35,044 nucleotides of DNA from Hondaea fermentalgiana (Eukaryota; Sar; Bigyra; Thraustochytrida; Thraustochytriidae), in assembly GCA_014084085.1 (NCBI GenBank), contig NPFB01000116.1, positions 48,022 through 83,065 of the forward strand. Direction: 5' to 3'. Shown piece by piece: positions 19,112 to 27,634 of this stretch; position 1 is the first letter of the stretch, and each line of letters starts with the position of its first letter. The notes under the pieces were generated by a model. That model ran no database searches. It saw nothing but the letters and a program-made list of their open reading frames with translations, and had not been told where the DNA came from. Position numbers and translations under genes: made by a program.

Positions 19112-20147
19112 TCAGACCTCGGCAAGCAAAGCGACTTCGGCAATTCTGAATTTGCGCATTTCTGCGAGAGGTGCTTCCGTCCAAATGGCCAAATAGAGGG
19201 TCAGGTGTTCATGCGTCGAAGCGTTAAAGGCTTCAGGAGCCAATGTCAGCTGGCGAAGCCCTTTGCATACATCCCGCTTGCATTGCATGTCCTGTCCCAA
19301 TGATGTGAGCAAGTCCTTGAGAAGGATTTCTGCGACATCCATGTCATTGTTAGCGGAGGAGAAAAAAAGTATGGGTTGTACAAAGTATAAATATGGACCG
19401 CAACATACCTGTGTCCAGCAAGGTGCTGACTTTGAAGCGAAATGAAAGTTCTGATTGCGCCAATTGGTCTGAGCGCGACAGCATATCGCATGCGCTCTCG
19501 AGTCTATACACGACGCGTTTGAATTCATCGTATTGAGCTTCCTGTGCGTGGACAAGATCGATTTTAAAAAGTATATTGTAAGTGTTGCGGACCCTTTTTC
19601 TCGCTCTTGCTTTGACCAGACATTTCGGTCCAGTGTGTGCGGTTCAAAACGAACCATTAATGTACATAAGATTGACGTACCAGTTCTCTGATATTTTGCT
19701 CAAGACGGAGAACGAGTGTGCTGCGAGCTACGTCCATCTACGAATTTATAGAGTGTGAGTCATCAAGTTCGGAAAAGGTAAGGCCTTCCCTTGGTCGGGA
19801 CATATTACCTATTCTGTGGCAATAAGCATGGATGAATCCAACTTACCTTTGCTGCGACGAGTTTACGAAGGTCTGCATTTGACTCAAGGCCTGCCCAATT
19901 GCTTGGATCTCCAGTGTAACTGAGTCATTGTTGATCGCGGCAAACGTGAGCGAACCTTTCAGCTTTTTCCGCTTCTTCTTCTAGGCTTTGTTTGGCCGTG
20001 CACGTACCTGGACTCGATGAGACGGTTTGCCAGCTGCGTAGCGAGCTGCGCGCCGTGCTGTGTGAGAGCTTCCCAGCGCTCTCGCACCATGTTCACGGCC
20101 GCGGCGACCTCGGCCGCCACCGCGCTCTTGTCCATGGTCATGGCCAT
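19112..20147 (-). CDS. CINP: CINP-like protein (CDK2-interacting protein), five exons
   Basis: CINP links replication and ATR-ATRIP checkpoint signalling. In animals it is also a subunit of the SPATA5-SPATA5L1-C1orf109 AAA-ATPase assembly. The exons on the minus strand are 20008-20147, 19847-19882, 19681-19720, 19409-19541 and 19112-19329. This joins to a 567-base frame, 188 residues, against about 212 in human. Introns are 125, 126, 139 and 79 bp, with donors GTACGT, GTAAGT, GTACGT and GTATGT. Alignment from memory: MVRERWEALTQHGAQLATQL matches the N-terminal human segment around LILKWETLNDAG. CKRDVCKGL...LTLYLAIWTEAP matches LKRTVAKEL...LTLSYLSMWLHQP. The region between is helical. The weakest site is the exon 2 acceptor (TTGAG/T). 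The longer version of exon 2 (to 19955) is open but out of phase with exon 1. Confidence 0.72.
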
Positions 20148-20667
20148 GAGCGGAGCGGGCTTGACAGACAGACTGATAGATAGACCAAGCTCGCCGGCGA
20201 GCACCAGCCCTGCTAGCAGGTTGCCGCGCCTCGCCGCGCCTCGCCGCGCCCTGCTGGCGCACGAAGGGCGCTGGGCCTCGAGCTCGTTCTTGTTTTGCGC
20301 TTTGCGCTTTGGCCTCGGGCCCTTGTTGTGTCTGTCGTCCGGGTCCAAAACCCCGTGGAGCGCGATTGGAACCATACGATACGCGACGCTACATCTACAA
20401 AGGCGGCGCAGCACGGTTGATAAGTAGAGCCTCCTCCTTTCGCTGCCGCAGAGCAAGGGCGAGTTCGACTCGTACCAGGCATGCAGTTTCGCCCGAGAAA
20501 CCTGGGGCCACGCAGACTTGTGCTTTCATCCGGGACCCGAGAAGCCCTCGGACCACCGAATTCAGCTTCCCGGGGGGCTTGGCGCGTGGCGTTGCTGTGC
20601 TGACTTGCAACTGCGAGCGCTGGGACTGCTCGCAGTTGCAGGGCCAGCTCTCTCTATCTTGGCTTTG
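20148..20667. other. Spacer between CINP and the EF-hand gene
   Basis: This 520 bp lies between the CINP start and the stop of the next minus-strand gene. It should contain the 3' UTR of the EF-hand gene and the CINP promoter. CGCGCCTCGC units repeat at about 20224-20252. Open frames on the plus strand (for example 20309-20707) lack any family signal and run into the antisense of the EF-hand exon. Confidence 0.45.
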
Positions 20668-21663
20668 TCAGAAACTGACGGTGAAGATGCGCGAAAAGCC
20701 TGTGTAGTCAAAGAGCTGAGCGAAATGCTCCGGCGAAAGGGTGTCGCCAGCATTGACCTTGACGGCATCAAAGACGAAGTCTGTCTGTACCTCCAGCTCT
20801 GCGAGCGGCAGGCCGGGAAAGATGCACGAAAGTGCGTAGACGAAATCATCCCGCGAAATGCGGCCATCGTTGTCGCTATCGAGAGCTTTGAATGCATCTA
20901 GCAGGAGGACAGAGAATATGCTGGTCAGCGAACTGGTCGTCGACGCACAAGAAAAGGCCCCCTTCTCCTTGCCTCCCTCCCTCCTTCATGCCGAGACGGT
21001 GGGGATGACGAGAGGGCGAGGGTGCCAGGGTAAGCCACTTACACTGCTGCTTTACTGTGTCGTCGGTATTTCGATGAAAGACGGCAAGTATGCGGAGGTA
21101 GAGATTCAAGTCCACCTCGTTTTCGCGTGGAGGGGCCGCCGAGTATCGTGACTTTTCCTGCCTCACTTCGTCGTACACGACCTCGGCAATACGTCCGGCC
21201 ATCGGGTTGAAAGCGAGGGCAGGTGTCTTTTCTACATCGCTCACCTGAAAGAAATCGTCCTCTTCCTTGCGTGATTTTTCGCGCTCGAGTCTACGTACGT
21301 ATTCACGAATATGCTTGAGTTCTTGCTTTGAAACTTGGTGTGCAATTAGTTGCTGTGTTTGATCGATCATTACTTTCCTTTCCTTTTCTCTGTCTCGCGG
21401 GTTTTTTCATATTCTACACAATGCAAGAGCACTGAAAGAGCCCACCATGTTCATTCTCATTCACATTCATTCCGGCTTCTTTCTCCTCTCTCTCAATTCA
21501 CTATTTCCTATATAGGGAACGACGTACAGCAAGTGGGAATTGCAGCGTGCTCAGCCGCACTGCCTGAAGCGGACGCCTTTGACGCCGAGCTTCCTCGGCG
21601 CCTCCGCCTTGGCCGGGACGGTGAAGCGGCGCCCTCCTCGCTCTTGGTTGCAGTGTTTCCCAT
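20668..21663 (-). CDS. Calcineurin B/CHP-like EF-hand protein with one canonical calcium loop
   Basis: The exons are 21528-21663, 21043-21372 and 20668-20897 (minus strand), joined in phase to 231 residues. If exon 1 is wrong, an ATG at 21370 gives 185 residues. The 145 bp intron 2 (GTAAGT...CTAG) is well supported because it restores KQQ-Y-AFKALDSDNDGRIS. The order of segments follows calcineurin B and CHP1: a helix with KQELKHI, then FNPMAGRIAEVV, EVDLNLYLRILAVF and AFKALD. Only EF-hand 3 (DSDNDGRISRDD) has the calcium-ligand pattern; EF-hands 1, 2 and 4 have lost their acidic ligands. Exon 1 begins MGNTATKS, a plausible N-myristoylation signal as in calcineurin B and CHP. A 35-residue Arg/Ser/Ala-rich linker follows. 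Its acceptor (GGAAAG/TA) lacks a pyrimidine tract, so exon 1 is less certain. The partner could be a calcineurin-like phosphatase or a Na/H exchanger. Confidence 0.78.
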
Positions 21664-22085
21664 GGTCCCTCGTTTGCTCTGGTATACCAGCCACGCAAGT
21701 CACGCGTTTTCGTTCTGTAGAGCTCCAGCTATCCCGAGACCTTACTTTTGGGGCTCCTGTCTCGTCCCTTTCATTCACTTATTCACCAAAAACTAGCCGC
21801 CAACAAGTTGACTGTGAGTCAGGGAGAAACCAATGCAAAAAAAACACAATGTGTCGGTTGAACGAAAATGCGTTGCGCACGAGAACGTCCAAGTCGCAAA
21901 TTATGGCCATCGTCAGCGTGTAGCAGAGCAACCCGGCTGATAGGACAGGATCAAGCGGCCTTGGAGGGCAGCGCGGCTGGCTGCTGAGCGAGCTAGCATC
22001 GCGACGCAGTGTAGTGCGAGCTGGCGCTGCAAGTCTCGTGCCCTTTTACGAGTGCAAAGCGAAGAGAAGCATACGAATCTTCACC
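21664..22085. other. Divergent spacer between the EF-hand and coiled-coil genes
   Basis: This 422 bp spacer separates two start codons if exon 1 of the EF-hand gene is right. It shows no other gene and probably contains both promoters. One plus-strand frame (21540-21923) overlaps the antisense of exon 1 and has no recognisable motif. Confidence 0.45.
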
Positions 22086-22949
22086 ATGGCTGACTCACGC
22101 AGCAACAGCAGCAGCAATCACCAAAATAACAACGACGATGATGAAGGGAAGAACGAGGTCCAAACCAAGAGCTTGGGTGGACTCGATGCCATGGAAAGCA
22201 AGTACTCGGAGGACATGCTGAACGCCGAGCCTTCCAAGGTAATCGAAGAACTTCGTGATGCGCCCAAAATGAAGAGGCATCTCGAGGAAGACTCTAAACT
22301 TTTGCAGAACCGCATCCGTCACTTGCAACAGGAACTTGAAAAGACCAACAAAAAGGTCGAGGAGACGGAGACACGCGCAGAAGAGGTGAGGCTGATGAAA
22401 AATAAAAATGCGCAACGTCGCGAAATACGTAGACAAAACACTGTCAGTATTTCGGGCTTGACGCAAGAGCGCGCCAAGGCACTACGGCAACAGCAAGAAG
22501 AGGCAAAGGAGAAATTATTGAGATCCCGCAAGGAAAAGGAAGACCAGGCTCGCCGAGAAGCCGAAAAACTTCGACTCATGCGGCTACAGGCAAAGCGAAA
22601 TCAGCAGGCAGCGAAGGCGCGAGAAGCAGAAGCTGTCAAGCAGCGCGTGCAGGAACGCAAGCGGGAAGTCGAGCGCAAGCGTCGCGAAGACGAAAGATTA
22701 CGCCAGCAGACGGCCGAGCAGAAACTTCAGCGTGCACGGAAGTCACTTGCGACCCAACGAAGAGACAATGCCGAGCTTGAGCAGATTGTCGCCGAGCTTG
22801 AAGAAAAGGAGCGCGTCTGGATCGAAAAATTGCGCGAAGCGCTTGATACGCAGCGTAAAGTGTACAAATCACTCGAAGAAGAGCTTGCGCGCGATGCCGC
22901 CGAGAAGGACGAGGCAATGGCTTCCACAGAGTCCAAAGTCTCCCACTAA
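22086..22949 (+). CDS. Hypothetical charged coiled-coil protein
   Basis: This is a 287-residue protein from the ATG at 22086 (context TCACCATGG, much better than any upstream codon). Residues 1-30 are Ser/Asn/Asp-rich and disordered. From about residue 55 to the end it is almost continuous heptad-like helix, rich in Arg, Lys, Glu and Gln and almost free of Pro and Gly. The most basic part is about 130-225 (runs such as RKEKEDQARREAEKLRL). I recognise no family; such proteins occur in cytoskeletal, RNA-binding and centrosomal settings. It converges on the PIH-domain gene with 269 bp between stops. The frame is long, clean and in good start context, so a real gene is likely. Confidence 0.72.
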   Translation: MADSRSNSSSNHQNNNDDDEGKNEVQTKSLGGLDAMESKYSEDMLNAEPSKVIEELRDAPKMKRHLEEDSKLLQNRIRHLQQELEKTNKKVEETETRAEEVRLMKNKNAQRREIRRQNTVSISGLTQERAKALRQQQEEAKEKLLRSRKEKEDQARREAEKLRLMRLQAKRNQQAAKAREAEAVKQRVQERKREVERKRREDERLRQQTAEQKLQRARKSLATQRRDNAELEQIVAELEEKERVWIEKLREALDTQRKVYKSLEEELARDAAEKDEAMASTESKVSH

Positions 22950-23218
22950 CAGCAACAGAATCATACAAGTTGTTCCATTGTGTTTTCGTTTCTTTCTTGG
23001 CTCTACCTCTACTTTCGGTCTGCCAGAGGAGAACTAAACCGCACGTAAGACCTTTTGATTTGCAACGGGGCGTTCTTGCTTACCGATTGGCTCTTTTTGG
23101 TTTCGAAAGTGCAAATTGAAATTCATATTCAGCATACCTCGACAAGTGAGAGTCTCTTTTAGAATCAGAACGCAGAGGTACAAGTAGAAATTGCCATGAA
23201 CGCGCTTTGGTTTGTCAA

Positions 23219-24886
23219 CTACACGAGAAGATCATCCTCATCTTCAAAATTTGCCCCTACCTCTGCAAGGGAATCAGATGGCTCATTGTGAGCACTGATT
23301 TCGGCGTCGGCCTGTGCGAGAAGAGCCTCGATCCGGGCCTGTTTCTCGGCTTCTTTAGACTTGCGTTCTTCTTCTGCTTTACGCGAAGCCTCTTCTTCGT
23401 GTCGTTTCATCTTTTCCTGACGTTCTCTCTCACGTTCTTCCTTGATATGGACAGAAAGCATGTCAGACAGATGGAATCGGTCTTCGGGGAGTACATCGGA
23501 ATCCTCTTGCTGTTTGTCCGCCGGTTCCTGCTTGCTCGAGTCGGCAGAGTCTGGAAGGGCCGGCCCTTGCTCTTGGCCGCCAGAGGTTTTCAGATTCCCG
23601 TCTGCATCTTCCATGGCAATTGCAGAGGCCAAAAGCCACGGTCGCGATCCAACGTCCGGGCTCTGTGACGTGCGCCATGCTTCGCGGTCTACCACATCAG
23701 AAGCCGCCTCGAGCTGAATGCGCAGAGTAAGAGTATCCTCGTCAAAGGATGACTGCGCCGTGCTTGGGTCGACATGGACTGGTAAGAAGAGCTCCAAAGG
23801 AAGATAAAAGTCCTCCATCTTGATGCTCAACACCTGAGGTCCAACATCGACTTGAAGACGCTCGAGCACCAGCGGAGATTTTTGCGCACGTTTCAAGATG
23901 GCCTCAAAGATGATCCCTTCCCGATGATGTGCATCTTTGCTGGGAGGTTCGATGGTGGGGTCTGAAAGGGTCGGTTCGCAAGGTGTTGCATTTTCGGGTG
24001 TGCTGACCCATCGCTTAAGCACATACGCCAATTGCTGCGGTTTTTCGCGAGGAGGCGCAGGTGTCTGCGCTGTTGCGGCAGGAGGCGCGACAAGAGGTTG
24101 GGTCGAGGTGTCTTCCTGCACCTCTTCGATGACAGGAGCCCTTCGTTTGCGCACAAATTGTGCTGGGATCGCTTCTTTATCGCCCTTGTATGCAAGCTTA
24201 GGGAGCTTGTACTTGTAGTCAACAGCGCACTTATACTTTTGCTCAATGTATCCGAGCGCAAGTTCGCAGAGGAAGTTACGCGAGGCCCCGGTTTTGTCCT
24301 CGCGCGAGCGAACGAGAACTTCAGGATTGACGATAATATCATAGACAATGCATGATTTCCCAGCGTTGTCCCGGTCTTCGCGGGGCGGCCCAAGGCTTAG
24401 AGGAACATGCAAGCCCTCTTGCTCCGATCCGTCCTCGGCAAGCTGTTTGCGCATCGAGGTCTTTTGAATCGCCTCGGACTGGCAGACGTTGATGAATATT
24501 TTCTCGTCTTTGTCCGTTCGAGTCTTGATCACAAAGCCAGCCTTGGGGACAATGCGCACGCCTTCATCGTCCTCGGTGACGCCAGATTCACCAAGTTTCT
24601 TCCCGCCGCCTGGCAAAAGAGGAGCAAAGTCGTCGCCGTCCTGGGCCCGTGGCTCGGTGGGCTCTTCCTCGCGCGTTACAATACGCTCAGCAGCCTGCTT
24701 TTGCTCCACAAAGGAGGCCATGTCTTTGACAAGGAGCTCGTACTCCTCAGGGTCCGTCTTTTGCAGCTCGCCCAGGTACGAAGCCCATTGTGCGGAGATG
24801 TCGCTTTCGCCTGTAGCGCCCTGCGCGGCGCGCCTCGCCGCCGTCGCAAAGTCGTCCCCAGACGCTGGGCCTGCGTCGCTGCGCAT
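23219..24886 (-). CDS. PIH1-domain protein, PIH1D2-like (dynein arm assembly or R2TP cofactor)
   Basis: This is a 555-residue protein starting at the first ATG, 24886; the frame reaches 24919 only through a GTG. PIH proteins bridge HSP90 and the RUVBL1/2 ATPases to clients. Several are cytoplasmic factors for axonemal dynein pre-assembly. Seen: an N-terminal segment QWASYLGELQKTDPEEYELL (about 33-52) that resembles the PIH1D2 N-terminus. The PIH1 domain is at about 105-260, with KIFINVCQSEAI, CIVYDIIVNPEVL and FLCELALGYIEQKY. A Pro/Ala-rich linker follows, then a CS-like beta domain (about 345-405, FYLPLELFLPVHVDP...SSFDEDTLTLRI). The tail is a long Glu/Lys/Arg-rich helix ending in acidic residues, longer than in animal PIH1D2. 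The subfamily is inferred; the domain is firm. Confidence 0.82.
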   Translation of the reverse strand: MRSDAGPASGDDFATAARRAAQGATGESDISAQWASYLGELQKTDPEEYELLVKDMASFVEQKQAAERIVTREEEPTEPRAQDGDDFAPLLPGGGKKLGESGVTEDDEGVRIVPKAGFVIKTRTDKDEKIFINVCQSEAIQKTSMRKQLAEDGSEQEGLHVPLSLGPPREDRDNAGKSCIVYDIIVNPEVLVRSREDKTGASRNFLCELALGYIEQKYKCAVDYKYKLPKLAYKGDKEAIPAQFVRKRRAPVIEEVQEDTSTQPLVAPPAATAQTPAPPREKPQQLAYVLKRWVSTPENATPCEPTLSDPTIEPPSKDAHHREGIIFEAILKRAQKSPLVLERLQVDVGPQVLSIKMEDFYLPLELFLPVHVDPSTAQSSFDEDTLTLRIQLEAASDVVDREAWRTSQSPDVGSRPWLLASAIAMEDADGNLKTSGGQEQGPALPDSADSSKQEPADKQQEDSDVLPEDRFHLSDMLSVHIKEERERERQEKMKRHEEEASRKAEEERKSKEAEKQARIEALLAQADAEISAHNEPSDSLAEVGANFEDEDDLLV

Positions 24887-25479
24887 GATTGTTGTGGCTC
24901 TCGCTCGTTTGACAGACACTCCACGCTCCGGCTGCGGACGTGCACAGACTGTCTCGGTCCGCGTCTGCGTCTGCGCACTGTACGCGCGCGCGCGCTTGCA
25001 AAGCCTCGAAGTTTCCTCTTTGGCGGAGACCGAGTGAGACCCGCACTTTCAACAACGTTTTCAATCAAGTTGTTGCCAGTATTGTTCAACGTTCGACTGG
25101 CGGCCGGTAAGAAACGCCTACGAGTAGCTTAGCTTAGCTTATGAGACCCATTTTTCTTTCGATACTCCTCCTCAGGCTGGTCATGCATGGACCATGCGTG
25201 CCCGAACGCAATCGAAGGAAGGCTGGATCAATGTATTTCTCACAAGGACGGTCATCTGACTCTCGTTCATCGAGAAAGCAAGCAGTTGGCCAAGCAAGGA
25301 AAGAAGAGAAACAAGAGAAAAACGACTGTGAAGCAATCAAGATGATGAAAAGCTTTCGAGCTGAGCTAGAACAGGCAGACGTTGTAGAGGCATGCAATCC
25401 CATTTAAAAGGCACAAAAGAGCACCTCCTAGCCGAAGACTGACAGGCTAACGAGATGACTGGCTGGCGGAAGCAAGAAT
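24887..25479. other. Spacer between the PIH gene and the P0 gene
   Basis: About 590 bp holds the PIH1D2-like promoter and the P0 3' UTR. It also contains a small ATG-initiated plus-strand frame at 25141-25407, listed separately as doubtful. A short TTAGC tandem (AGCTTAGCTTAGCTTA) lies at 25126-25141, just before that frame. Confidence 0.45.
25141..25407 (+). CDS. Doubtful small ORF, 88 residues
   Basis: This ATG-to-TAA frame is 88 codons long, with an internal ATG at 25180 that would give 75 residues. The protein is unrecognised. The first 15 residues are hydrophobic; the rest is charged and helical (QARKEEKQEKNDCEAIKMM), ending in EACNPI. It lies in the spacer between two minus-strand genes, so if expressed it would run antisense into the P0 3' end. 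It could equally be chance. I keep it because its composition is less repetitive than other spacer frames. Confidence 0.25.
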   Translation: MRPIFLSILLLRLVMHGPCVPERNRRKAGSMYFSQGRSSDSRSSRKQAVGQARKEEKQEKNDCEAIKMMKSFRAELEQADVVEACNPI

Positions 25480-26454
25480 TTAGTAGCCGCCGTCACCGCC
25501 ACCGCCGAAGAGGTCGCCACCACCGACGTCGACCTCCTCTTCCTCCTCGGCCTCCTCCTCAGCGGCGGCCTCACCAGCGCCAGCGCCGGCACCACCGGCA
25601 GCGGCGCTGGCGGCGGCGAGCTTGGCGAGCTCCTCAGGGTCCATGTTGAGAAGCTTGTCCCACTCCTCCATCTGCTCGAAGGAGTAGCCGGCAGCAGCCG
25701 AGACGGCGATGAGGGTGCGCACGCCGTTGCCCACAGAGTGGGGGAGCGAGGCGAGAGTCGGGTAGCCGACCTGGAGGGAGATGGAAGCCATGCGGCGGAC
25801 AGCATTGATGAACTTGGCCTGGAGGTCAGCCTCGGTGATGTCGAGCACCTTGGCGTCGAAGATGTTGCCCTTGTCGTAGACGGACTGGAGCACGAAACCG
25901 TAGGTGAAGGGGCGGATGTCAAGGCGCTGGAGGAGAGCAGCCTCGGAGCCACCGACGACCTCGCCCTTGGAAACGAGCTTGAGCTCGTTGACGATCTCAA
26001 TCTGACCACGCGAAATCTTGGTGGGCACGTTGAGGGCCTGGAACCAGGCGGTCTGGCCGGGGTCGCAGCCGGTGGGACCGGGGGGCACGACGACGTCGAC
26101 CTCGGCGGTCTGGCCGGCCTTGGCCATGGCGGGGACGCGGTTGTTGTCAATCACCTCGCGGATCTTGCTGACATCATCGTTGGTGAAGATGAAGCCAATG
26201 TTGCCGACGACGTGCTCGGTGAGGGCCGCGATGGGGTGCTCGCCGCCCTGCTCCTCGACGAACTCGCGGATGATGGTGCGCTGCATGGTGTTCTTACCGA
26301 AGAGCACGACAGCCTGGCCACGGAGGGCAATGCGGATCTGCTGGATCTGCTTGGAGCCAACATTGTTGGCACCAACAAGGAGGATCTTGTTGTACTCCGC
26401 GAAGAGCTCCTTGGTGCGGGCAAAGAGCTCCGCCTTGCGCTCACGGCTGGGCAT
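25480..26454 (-). CDS. RPLP0: 60S acidic ribosomal protein P0 (uL10)
   Basis: P0 anchors the P1/P2 dimers in the ribosomal stalk that recruits and activates translational GTPases. This is a 324-residue, intronless protein starting at the ATG at 26454 (context AAGATG). Seen: the N-terminal rRNA-binding domain with LLVGANNVGSKQIQQIR and the conserved GKNTMQR (residues about 53-59). The helical P1/P2-binding region with FTYGFVLQSVYD follows. Then comes an Ala/Gly hinge and an acidic tail (EEEAEEEEEVD). The very end reads DLFGGGGDGGY instead of the usual animal and yeast GFGLFD. Coding sequence is clearly richer in GC and in preferred codons than its neighbours, as expected for a highly expressed gene. 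Confidence 0.95.
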   Translation of the reverse strand: MPSRERKAELFARTKELFAEYNKILLVGANNVGSKQIQQIRIALRGQAVVLFGKNTMQRTIIREFVEEQGGEHPIAALTEHVVGNIGFIFTNDDVSKIREVIDNNRVPAMAKAGQTAEVDVVVPPGPTGCDPGQTAWFQALNVPTKISRGQIEIVNELKLVSKGEVVGGSEAALLQRLDIRPFTYGFVLQSVYDKGNIFDAKVLDITEADLQAKFINAVRRMASISLQVGYPTLASLPHSVGNGVRTLIAVSAAAGYSFEQMEEWDKLLNMDPEELAKLAAASAAAGGAGAGAGEAAAEEEAEEEEEVDVGGGDLFGGGGDGGY

Positions 26455-27634
26455 CTTGACTTTTTCTTTCTTGTTGCTTCACAAAAAGGCTGTGTAAAGG
26501 CGAAAAAAGGGGGTGGAGTCCTCGCGTCTGGCGCAAGAACAATTTAACCACGCTCCCTGAGTCTACGCGTTCATCGACCACACAGTCAATCAACCAATCA
26601 TCGCGCCGTACACGTCAGTCTTCTCGTCCCTCCTCGTCACTCTCCTCGTCCTCCTTCTCGCTCGCAAACACACGCAGGCCAGCCAGCCAGCCAGCCAGCC
26701 AAGCCAGCCAAGCCAGCCAAAACGCGAGGACGGTCGTCGATGATCATCATCTCATCCCGCGCCTCATTCATCGGCCGCTCGTCCCGCTGCCCAGCGCTGC
26801 GCACGGAAATCCGCCACGGCGCCGTGCAGGGTCGCCGCGCCCCGTCGGGCCGTCTCTCTCCGTCTCCGCTCGCTCGCGCGGCGCACTCACCTCGAGGTAT
26901 TCCGGTCTGTCTGTCTGTCTGCCTCTTTCTGCTTGTCGAGGCGGGCTCGCTCTCCTCCCTCTCTCCTCTCTCGCCTCCATCCGCGGCAACGAGCGGCCGC
27001 GGCGGCTCTGCGCCAAGCAAGTGCCTGCTAGACTTTCGCCTAGCCGGGCCCTAATGCACAACCCTTTTTGGGGGCGAGGATAGTATGGGAGGTGCCGCGG
27101 CCGCGGCGCCACGCGCGTGCACGCCGCGGCGGGGAGGAGGGCGGGGAGAAAGAAGGCACGGAGGAGGGGGAGGCGGAAAGAGGGACGGGGAGCGAGGCGC
27201 GGATGGGGACGAAGAAGGCAAGTGGCGGATTGCTGTCCGGATGAGAGGGGAAAGCGAAGAAAAGAAAAGAAAAGAAAAGAACGGGAAAGAGAGGAAAGGA
27301 ATCGAGCAAGATCCTGGACTTTCGACGCGCGTCCGGGCGGCCTCAGCACACAGTGCACACGAAGCAAAAATCCTTAGCTTTCGTTCGGGAGAGGAATGTC
27401 CCATTTGTACAGTGTCTAGGGTATATAGTCTTTCTTTTAGGATTTTGCAGAGCGGAAAGAAGCATTCTCAGTTTGACGAATGCAAAAGTTAGTTCCTCCA
27501 TCCTTCTTGCCGGCCCGGCCCACCTTCGAAACAAGAGAGTGTGAGCATGCACGAGCGCCAGGGCTCAAAGCGTCCAGCGTTCCTAAGAATGATGACTTCC
27601 AGGTCGATTGCAAAACGAACACCAAAGTGATCAA
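26455..27634. other. 1.2 kb spacer upstream of P0
   Basis: This is the promoter side of the P0 gene and the 3' side of SF3B5. It holds imperfect AGCC/CCAG repeats at 26676-26720, GTCT repeats near 26905-26920, and a G/A-rich tract from about 27131 to 27300. No ORF here has a recognisable motif, and the longer ones overlap in several frames. No RNA gene is seen. Confidence 0.5.
26676..26720. repeat. CCAG/AGCC tandem repeat
   Basis: The tetranucleotide CCAG is repeated about five times, followed by three AAGCCAGCC-type variants. It lies about 220-270 bp upstream of the P0 start codon, in the promoter region. Confidence 0.85.

Noticed and set aside
25738..26547. 269-codon plus-strand frame opposite the P0 gene
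   Set aside because: It is the antisense shadow of the codon-biased P0 gene; its Gly/Leu/Val/Asp repeats mirror P0 codons.
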